This document shows positions 11,401-15,041 of a stretch of DNA of 15,041 bases, in pieces (within the stretch, counting starts at the first letter, position 1; every line of letters begins with the position of its first letter). The stretch is from a bacterium (GTDB lineage Bacteria; Margulisbacteria; Marinamargulisbacteria; SXXA01), in NCBI GenBank assembly GCA_010027915.1, contig RGUG01000012.1:1-15041 (forward strand), in the 5' to 3' direction. The position numbers were made by a program, and so were the translations under genes. The notes below the pieces were generated by a model, which was given only the letters and a program-made list of their open reading frames with translations, ran no database searches and had not been told where the DNA came from.

Positions 11401-11604
11401 TAGTGTGTAAGTCTCCAAAAATTCCAATTCATATTTCCCACCATACGCAACAATAGGAGAGATTGTCTTAAATTCCTCTTTTAAGCCATGCGAAATAAAT
11501 TTCTTGAAAGAACCGACCTGAATATCAATTAAGTTAGGAACCGTTACCAACTCAGGCTTAGAACGATCGTGAAGGGGAACACGGGGTCTTGTTTGGTCAG
11601 CCAC
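8449..11604 (-). CDS. rpoB: DNA-directed RNA polymerase subunit beta, compact form
   Basis: Beta forms the other half of the polymerase active cleft and the rifampicin pocket. At 1051 residues it is short (E. coli 1342, B. subtilis about 1190, Cyanobacteria about 1100), lacking the SI1- and SI2-type inserts. The rifampicin region [16 protein letters not shown] (375-390) continues to [12 protein letters not shown], with residues equivalent to E. coli Gln513, Asp516, His526, Arg529 and Ser531 unchanged, so the target looks sensitive. The catalytic lysines in [12 protein letters not shown] are Lys808 and Lys816. The C-terminus is normal ([18 protein letters not shown]). A conserved stretch around VDYMDVSP, expected just before [12 protein letters not shown] (518-529), appears to be missing. 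The start is GTG: an in-frame TGA lies four codons upstream, no ATG intervenes, and a GAGGTGA site is well placed. Overall wording most resembles cyanobacterial beta. Confidence 0.98.
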   Translation of the reverse strand: MADQTRPRVPLHDRSKPELVTVPNLIDIQVGSFKKFISHGLKEEFKTISPIVAYGGKYELEFLETYTLDEPEFSFEECQHRETTYSAALRVPVRLINRETGEITEQTVFMSDIPLMSETGTFLVNGTERVVVSQFIRSPGVYFRKKPGLTPDRVSYRATVIPNRGAWLEIETDSSSLLYANINKIRKVPVSTFLGALGFSTDELMSRCGRFDAFARTVEKFPVPSMDDALIDIYRKLRPGDPVTLEGAKALLNNLFFESSKYDLGDVGRYRINRRLELSVDMGIHVLTRDDILAAVEYTAMLVAGEGVVDDIDHLGNRRVRSVGEQLQKQFRVGLSRLERLIKEQLAVKGNDRIVPQHLINIRPLVAVMREFFGSSQLSQFMDQTNPLAEIAHKRRLSALGPGGLTKERAGFEVRDIHPSHYGRICPIETPEGPNAGLIGPLATFATINEFGFIETPYVKVKNGVVTSEVDWFTADSEDRYCIAPWDSPQDANGQLQGPTCVARVNRELQMVGVSCGLIPFLEHDDANRALMGANMQRQAVPLVYPDNPYVGTGLERVVATDSCVLLKAKHDGVVTAVTGEEIVVKTSEGDDYYILTKYARSNQNTCRNQRPIVKVGDHVIKGQVLADGTSTRNGELALGRNVLVAFVPWEGYNFEDAIVISERLVQEDVFSSIHIHKYEIDVRSTKLGPEEITWELPNVSEDAVRNLDENGIIRVGALVKAGDILVGKVTPKGETEPPAEEKLLRAIFGDKARDMRDTSLRVSSGGSGKVIGVRVFSKDTKDNLPPGVTCIVRVYVAQIRKVSIGDKMAGRHGNKGVISTILPVQDMPFLPDGTPIDIMLNPLGVPSRMNVGQLFETLLGMASHYLGTNFEVQLFDEIFEELASVKAVESKLEAASQIEGNQWISTTGKVSLRDGRSGLPFERDVTVGYMYMVKLIHLVEDKIHARSTGPYSLVTQQPLGGKAHYGGQRFGEMEVWALEAYGAAHTLQEMLTIKSDDLTGRARAYESIIKGKVLSRPGTPESFRVLLRELRSIGLDVRIRSADGSEVDNR

Positions 11605-11608
11605 TACA

Positions 11609-11615
11609 TCACCTC
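11609..11615 (-). promoter_or_regulatory. Ribosome-binding site of rpoB (GAGGTGA)
   Basis: A near-perfect Shine-Dalgarno sequence ends 4 bases before the GTG at 11604. An ATG at 11609 is out of frame and an in-frame TGA lies just upstream, so GTG is the start. Confidence 0.82.
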
Positions 11616-11617
11616 AT

Positions 11618-11656
11618 AAAAATGACAAATTGAGCCATCCGTAATGACTCAATTTG
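11618..11656 (-). promoter_or_regulatory. Hairpin in the rplL-rpoB gap, candidate attenuator or processing site
   Basis: Two perfectly complementary 9-base arms (11626-11634 and 11648-11656) enclose a 13-base loop. On the transcribed strand the stem is followed by three bases and then five T residues (11622 to 11618), shortly before the rpoB ribosome-binding site. This resembles a weak intrinsic terminator. The stem has only three G-C pairs, so full termination is unlikely. In E. coli the same gap holds a partial terminator and an RNase III site that lower rpoBC expression relative to rplJL; an equivalent role here is inferred from position. Confidence 0.45.
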
Positions 11657-11691
11657 CCTGAACATTATTCTAAAAGACAAACAGTGACACG

Positions 11692-12105
11692 TTATTTAAT
11701 TTCAACCTTTGCACCTTGCTCTTCAAGCGCTTTTTTAATTTTATCCGCCTCTTCTTTGGTGATGCCTTCTTTGACCGGTTTAGGGGTGGCATCCACCAAA
11801 TCCTTGGCCTCTTTCAGACCCAACCCTGTTAACTCACGCACAACCTTCAAGACCTGAATTTTTTTATCCCCACAATCAGCCAAAATGACCGAAACCGAGT
11901 CGGATCCCGCATCGTCACTGCCCGCCCCACCAACTGGTGCCGCAACGGCACCTACTACCATAGCAGGTGCAGCCGCTGACACGCCAAACTTTTCTTCTAG
12001 AGCCGATACCAAGTCTGCCAATTCTAATACCGTCAAATTAGACAAGGTATTCATGATCAATTCGGCATTTTGAGACAATTTAACTTCACTTGCAACTTCA
12101 GACAT
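11692..12105 (-). CDS. rplL: 50S ribosomal protein L7/L12
   Basis: L7/L12 is the multicopy stalk protein that recruits and stimulates the translational GTPases, including EF-G and EF-Tu encoded in this same block. The 137-residue product has an N-terminal dimerisation helix pair ([26 protein letters not shown]), an Ala/Gly/Val-rich hinge (about 37-60), and the C-terminal factor-binding domain with [25 protein letters not shown] and the closing GAKVEIK. I start at the ATG at 12105 because a GGAGGA site sits 5 bases upstream; the reading frame stays open to 12132 but nothing supports that start. The gene is 51 bases after rplJ, the usual neighbour that encodes its binding partner L10. Confidence 0.97.
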   Translation of the reverse strand: MSEVASEVKLSQNAELIMNTLSNLTVLELADLVSALEEKFGVSAAAPAMVVGAVAAPVGGAGSDDAGSDSVSVILADCGDKKIQVLKVVRELTGLGLKEAKDLVDATPKPVKEGITKEEADKIKKALEEQGAKVEIK

Positions 12106-12110
12106 TATAA

Positions 12111-12116
12111 TCCTCC
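12111..12116 (-). promoter_or_regulatory. Ribosome-binding site of rplL (GGAGGA)
   Basis: This strong site, 5 bases before the ATG at 12105, decides the rplL start over the nine-codon-longer open frame. A strong, independent site fits the need for several L7/L12 copies per L10. Confidence 0.8.
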
Positions 12117-12156
12117 AACTGTACACGGTCATATAGACCCATCCAACACAACGACA

Positions 12157-12681
12157 CTAGTTCGACTCTTTTTGCTTTCTAATCCCATCAACACAGGTTA
12201 CAAACCCACGCAACGGCCCAGCAGCAACCGTAACAAACCCTGTAATAGGGGATTTCATGGCACGAAGTGCCTGTGCAATCAACTCCTCTCGAGATGGCAA
12301 TGATGCCAAATGATCCACTTGCTTATCTGAAATAAACCGACGCTCAATGACCCCCCCCTTCAACTTAAAGAACTCAGTACCTGATTTGAACTTGGACAAT
12401 GTTTTGGCAACCGTCACCACATCCCCATTGGTGTACACCAATGCAGAAGGTCCTTCAAGAATATGCCCCGCAATGTCAATATCAAGCTGCTGAAGGGCCC
12501 GAAACGCCAGGGTGTTTTTTACCACCCTTAATTGGGCTCCCACACCACGCAATGCCTTACGCAATTGGGTGGTACTGCCCACTGACATCCCGCGAAAATC
12601 TGCAAATACCACCAAAGTAGAGCCCTCTACCATTTCGGTAATGGTCTGTACTTCAGGTGCCTTGGCATGTAGCACACCCAT
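12157..12681 (-). CDS. rplJ: 50S ribosomal protein L10
   Basis: L10 anchors the L7/L12 dimers to 23S rRNA next to L11. The 174 residues carry the L10 N-terminal RNA-binding domain, with VVFADFRGMSVGSTTQLRKALR (about 24-45) and VVKNTLAFRAL (about 53-63), and a C-terminal helical tail (GPLRGFVTCVDGIRKQ) of the kind that binds L7/L12 dimers. The ATG shares a base with the rplA stop (TAATG), and an AAGGAGG site lies within the rplA end. Because the junction has no intergenic RNA, the classical L10 leader that binds the L10-L12 complex upstream of rplJ is absent at this position, so any feedback must act elsewhere. Confidence 0.97.
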   Translation of the reverse strand: MGVLHAKAPEVQTITEMVEGSTLVVFADFRGMSVGSTTQLRKALRGVGAQLRVVKNTLAFRALQQLDIDIAGHILEGPSALVYTNGDVVTVAKTLSKFKSGTEFFKLKGGVIERRFISDKQVDHLASLPSREELIAQALRAMKSPITGFVTVAAGPLRGFVTCVDGIRKQKESN

Positions 12682-13385
12682 TATTTTGCCTCCTTGCGTT
12701 TCATCCGAGCATTCTCAACGAAAAGACCAGGCCCCATTGTGGATGACAATGAAACCGATCGCAAGTAGATCCCTTTTGATTTGGATGGCTTAATTCGAAC
12801 AATGGTGTCGTAAATGGATTGAAAATTTTCCACTAATTTTTCTTCAGAAAAAGATAATTTACCAATACCCAAGTGGATATTGCCTAATTTATCGTTTCGG
12901 TACTCAACGCGACCACCCTTAAACCCTTTGACCGCCTGGGCCACATCAGTGGTCACAGTGCCGCTTTTAGGATTGGGCATCAACCCACGAGCCCCCAACA
13001 ACTTACCCAGCTTGCCCAATTTAGCCATCATGTCAGGGGTTGCAATCATCACGTCAAAGCCCAACCAACCACCTGAAATACGCTCAATCACATCGTCGGA
13101 GCCCACCACATCCGCACCCGCTTCTGTGGCTTTCATGGCCATCTCCCCTTGGGCCACCACCAATACGAACGTGGCTTTACCCGTGCCGTGCGGCAAGTCA
13201 AGGGTGCCACGTATTTGCTGATCTGCTTGACGCGGGTCAATTCCCAAATGGAAATGAACCTCTAAGGTTTCGTCAAACGTCGCCACAGGATGTTGTTGAA
13301 TGAGACGCACTGCATCAGACACCGGATAGACCAAAGAACGATCCACAACCTGACTAACCAATCGATATTTTTTTCCTCGCTTCAT
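12681..13385 (-). CDS. rplA: 50S ribosomal protein L1
   Basis: L1 forms the mobile L1 stalk near the E site and in many bacteria represses its own operon by binding the rplK leader. The 234-residue length is typical. Family features include the N-terminal [34 protein letters not shown], the central [14 protein letters not shown] loop and the C-terminal [22 protein letters not shown] segment, all in their usual order. Its ATG overlaps the rplK stop as ATGA, so the two are very probably translationally coupled; rplJ follows with a one-base overlap. Confidence 0.97.
   Translation of the reverse strand: MKRGKKYRLVSQVVDRSLVYPVSDAVRLIQQHPVATFDETLEVHFHLGIDPRQADQQIRGTLDLPHGTGKATFVLVVAQGEMAMKATEAGADVVGSDDVIERISGGWLGFDVMIATPDMMAKLGKLGKLLGARGLMPNPKSGTVTTDVAQAVKGFKGGRVEYRNDKLGNIHLGIGKLSFSEEKLVENFQSIYDTIVRIKPSKSKGIYLRSVSLSSTMGPGLFVENARMKRKEAK
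12689..12695 (-). promoter_or_regulatory. Ribosome-binding site of rplJ (AAGGAGG) inside rplA
   Basis: A perfect AAGGAGG lies in the last codons of rplA, 7 bases before the rplJ ATG at 12681. It supports this start and coupled translation of L1 and L10. Confidence 0.8.
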
Positions 13386-13825
13386 CGTTGCACCTTCACC
13401 CCAATACTCCTTGCGGACCCTTCAATAATTTTCATCGCCGATTCCAGAGATGACGCATTTAAATCCTCTAACTTGATTTCTGCAATTTCTTTGATCTGAT
13501 CCAATGTGATCGACCCAATAATGTTGGTATTAGGGTTAGCAGAGCCCTTATCAAGGCCAATTTTTTGCAAAATTAATACCGTGGTTGGGGGTGTTTTTAA
13601 CACGAAGGTAAACGACTTGTCTTGGTAAACGGAGATTTCAACCGGAATGACCAAGCTGCCACGGTCTTTGGTGGCCTCGTTATACGCCTTACAAAACTCC
13701 ATAATATTAACCCCCGCCTGACCTAAAGCAGGCCCAATAGGAGGTGCAGGATTGGCTTTCCCTGCCATGATTTGCAGTTTAATTTTCTTTACAACTACTT
13801 TACCTTTGCCAGCTGGCTTGGACAT
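13382..13825 (-). CDS. rplK: 50S ribosomal protein L11
   Basis: L11 binds the GTPase-associated region of 23S rRNA at the stalk base, beside L10. The 147-residue protein has the N-terminal domain with the proline-rich [19 protein letters not shown] loop (about 27-45), the [11 protein letters not shown] stretch and a C-terminal rRNA-binding domain beginning near the [15 protein letters not shown] helix. ATG start at 13825; the upstream site is weak (GAG/GTGA-like), in contrast to other genes here. The gene lies 81 bases downstream of nusG and overlaps rplA by four bases. In many bacteria L1 represses translation from the rplK leader; I could not identify a convincing L1-binding mimic in the 81-base gap by eye. 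Confidence 0.97.
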   Translation of the reverse strand: MSKPAGKGKVVVKKIKLQIMAGKANPAPPIGPALGQAGVNIMEFCKAYNEATKDRGSLVIPVEISVYQDKSFTFVLKTPPTTVLILQKIGLDKGSANPNTNIIGSITLDQIKEIAEIKLEDLNASSLESAMKIIEGSARSIGVKVQR

Positions 13826-13906
13826 AACTATCTCACTCTCACTTAAACCAACACATCGTTAACACGTCACAACACGGAGACAGACCCACAATCAAAGAAA
13901 AAGTAC

Positions 13907-14560
13907 TTAACCCACCGCCTTTTCAACTTGATCGAAATCAAGTTGAACAGGGGTCTCTCTGCCAAATACTGAAATCATCGCTTTTAACATCCCCTTTTCA
14001 GCGTTGATTTCAGAAATCGCACCAGAATACCCCCTGAAGGGACCTGACACAACCTTCACCATCTCACCCTCTTCAAAATCAACATCAATCTTCTTGGATT
14101 TTTCACCCGCCTTACGCAGAATTTTCAACATGTCGTCTTGGGTTACCGGGGACGGAACGCCTTTGGTTCCGATAAATCCTGACACCCCCAAAATATCGCG
14201 AATACCCTGATGGATATGAATATCATATTTCATGTGAATAAACACATAACCAGGATATAACTTGGTTAATTTTTCTATTCGCTTATTGTTTTTAATTTCA
14301 ACCGTCTCTTCTTCAGGAACCAAAAGTCGATGGATACGATCCTGATACCCATTGTCCTCAATGAGGCGCTGGATATGTGCCAACACCTTGTATTCTTGAC
14401 CCGAAAAACATTGGATAATATACCACTCGGCACCCTCCTGATATGCCTCGCCCTCTACCTCTCCTGCATCAAAGGACTCCAAACGCCCCCCTTTTTCACC
14501 CAACACAGCTTCATCCATCTGCCGCTCTTGATCCATTCCACTCTCTTTATCTCTCATCAT
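13907..14560 (-). CDS. nusG: Transcription elongation/antitermination factor NusG with acidic N-terminal extension
   Basis: NusG binds the polymerase clamp through its NGN domain and links to S10 or Rho through its KOW domain. The core begins at EWYIIQCFSGQEYKV (about residue 45) and runs through KLYPGYVFIHM and SGFIGTKGVPSPV to the KOW segment VSGPFRGYSGAISEI. A strong GAGGTGAG site directly upstream supports an ATG at 14560 (217 aa) or the adjacent ATG at 14557 (216 aa). A GTG at 14578 extends the frame but sits upstream of that site. Typical NusG is about 175-185 residues; the extra 45 at the front are rich in Asp and Glu and low in hydrophobics, so probably disordered. The gene follows secE by about 100 bases, the standard pairing. 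Confidence 0.96.
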   Translation of the reverse strand: MMRDKESGMDQERQMDEAVLGEKGGRLESFDAGEVEGEAYQEGAEWYIIQCFSGQEYKVLAHIQRLIEDNGYQDRIHRLLVPEEETVEIKNNKRIEKLTKLYPGYVFIHMKYDIHIHQGIRDILGVSGFIGTKGVPSPVTQDDMLKILRKAGEKSKKIDVDFEEGEMVKVVSGPFRGYSGAISEINAEKGMLKAMISVFGRETPVQLDFDQVEKAVG

Positions 14561-14568
14561 CTCACCTC
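14561..14568 (-). promoter_or_regulatory. Ribosome-binding site of nusG (GAGGTGAG)
   Basis: The site sits immediately before tandem ATG codons at 14560 and 14557. Spacing from GAGG favours the second ATG (7 bases) over the first (4 bases). Either way it argues against the upstream GTG at 14578. Confidence 0.75.
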
Positions 14569-14660
14569 GCCTCCACACCGATTCTTAACAACCACTTCAT
14601 TACCCAAACAAAAGGACCACTTGCGATTTAACCGTTTGCAATCATTCGCACACCTACCCA

Positions 14661-14843
14661 CTAAACCCACTTGCCGACCGTTAATATCGCACCTGTCACC
14701 AATATGTCACAAACCCATACCAAAAACCCAATAACAAATGATAGCAAGACCACACTCAAAACATTTTGCCAAACATCCGGCCACTTGGGCCACTCAATCA
14801 GCCTAACCTCTTCTTTTAGTCCATCAACCCACTTGCTTATCAT
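14661..14843 (-). CDS. secE: Preprotein translocase subunit SecE
   Basis: SecE is the small membrane subunit that clamps SecY in the protein-export channel. The 60-residue product has the single-segment bacterial form: an amphipathic helix (KWVDGLKEEVRLI), the conserved WP turn (Trp18-Pro19, here repeated as WPKWP), then one hydrophobic segment from about residue 28 to 56. I choose the ATG at 14843; a TTG at 14855 would add four residues, and neither has a strong ribosome-binding site. The stop is TAG. Position directly upstream of nusG is the standard arrangement and supports the identification. The usual upstream partners rpmG and tRNA-Trp are not seen within the window. Confidence 0.93.
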   Translation of the reverse strand: MISKWVDGLKEEVRLIEWPKWPDVWQNVLSVVLLSFVIGFLVWVCDILVTGAILTVGKWV

Positions 14844-15041
14844 GCTGACCGTCAATTATTTCAATCCAAACTTACTTGTACTCGTGTCACATTCACTCAT
14901 CTGTCACAACTGACCAACACGTCATTGATACCAGTTAAAACCACTTGCTTTTTGTCTTTTATCAACTATTGTACCGTGTCGATGCAATGATACAGCTAAT
15001 CATCAAAATAGTGGGCACAGTTAATCTAAAAAACGCCATTT
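14844..15041. other. Non-coding region upstream of secE
   Basis: These 198 bases probably contain the promoter and leader of the operon. On the transcribed strand a TACAAT (14972-14967) could be a -10 element but has no good -35 partner, so I call no promoter. Two copies of TGTGACA (bases 14885-14891 and 14902-14908) are spaced 17 bases apart start to start. At the far edge a run of six T follows GGCG (15037 to 15028), possibly the tail of a terminator of an upstream gene cut by the window end. No rpmG, tRNA-Trp or other gene was found. Confidence 0.5.

Noticed and set aside
12106..12132. Longer rplL start at 12132
   Set aside because: The GGAGGA site and the usual L7/L12 N-terminus both point to the ATG at 12105.
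12124..12137. Short GGTC/GACC hairpin in the rplJ-rplL gap
   Set aside because: A four-base stem without a T run is too weak to separate from chance.
14561..14578. GTG at 14578 as the nusG start
   Set aside because: The strong GAGGTGAG ribosome-binding site lies downstream of it and points to the ATG pair at 14560/14557.
14330..14734. Plus-strand open frame of 134 codons across nusG and the nusG-secE gap
   Set aside because: It lies antisense to well-recognised nusG and secE, has a low-complexity His/Pro/Ser/Leu-rich product, and matches no family I know.
14950..15000. Promoter with TACAAT as the -10 element for secE
   Set aside because: No acceptable -35 hexamer at 16-18 bases and no extended -10 element, so it is not called as a feature.
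14844..15041. rpmG or tRNA-Trp upstream of secE
   Set aside because: No L33-like frame and no tRNA T-arm or acceptor pattern could be found; these may lie beyond the window edge or elsewhere.
1..15041. Mobile element, CRISPR, defence or other novel accessory system
   Set aside because: Every frame of substance is a core translation, transcription or secretion gene; no terminal repeats, transposase, integrase or repeat arrays are present.

Overview
This 15 kb window is one continuous, same-direction (minus-strand) block of the core bacterial transcription and translation genes. In transcription order it reads secE, nusG, rplK (L11), rplA (L1), rplJ (L10), rplL (L7/L12), rpoB, rpoC, rpsL (S12), rpsG (S7), fusA (EF-G), tuf (EF-Tu). 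Twelve complete protein genes fill almost everything except about 200 bases upstream of secE. No mobile element, CRISPR array, tRNA, rRNA or accessory gene cassette was seen. I found no undescribed system; the interest lies in details of the polymerase subunits, tuf codon use and operon punctuation.

Organism: clearly bacterial. The beta subunit is short (1051 aa), lacks the large lineage inserts of proteobacterial beta, and carries signature stretches that from memory look most like Cyanobacteria (for example APNAGLIG-type wording after the rifampicin region, and the [17 protein letters not shown] stretch). The beta-prime subunit, however, is one unsplit 1411-aa chain with an insertion in its trigger loop, whereas photosynthetic Cyanobacteria split it into rpoC1 and rpoC2. 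A lineage near Cyanobacteria but outside the photosynthetic clade (Vampirovibrionia/Melainabacteria- or Margulisbacteria-like) is my best guess. It is an inference, not established. Most genes have mixed, moderately AT-leaning codon use; tuf is strikingly different.

Layout from high to low coordinates: 14844-15041 non-coding leader with no clear promoter; 14661-14843 secE; 13907-14560 nusG with an acidic N-terminal extension; 13382-13825 rplK and 12681-13385 rplA, coupled by an ATGA overlap; 12157-12681 rplJ, coupled to rplA by TAATG; 11692-12105 rplL; an 87-base gap with a hairpin resembling an attenuator; 8449-11604 rpoB; 4204-8439 rpoC; 3802-4188 rpsL; 3331-3801 rpsG, abutting rpsL; 1227-3311 fusA; 4-1206 tuf. 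The window starts 3 bases past the tuf stop codon.

Together the genes supply the catalytic half of RNA polymerase, the L7/L12 stalk and its base (L10, L11, plus L1), the decoding-centre protein S12 and head protein S7, the two GTPases that work at the stalk, NusG linking polymerase to ribosome, and the SecE translocon subunit. The very short or overlapping junctions suggest extensive co-transcription and translational coupling.
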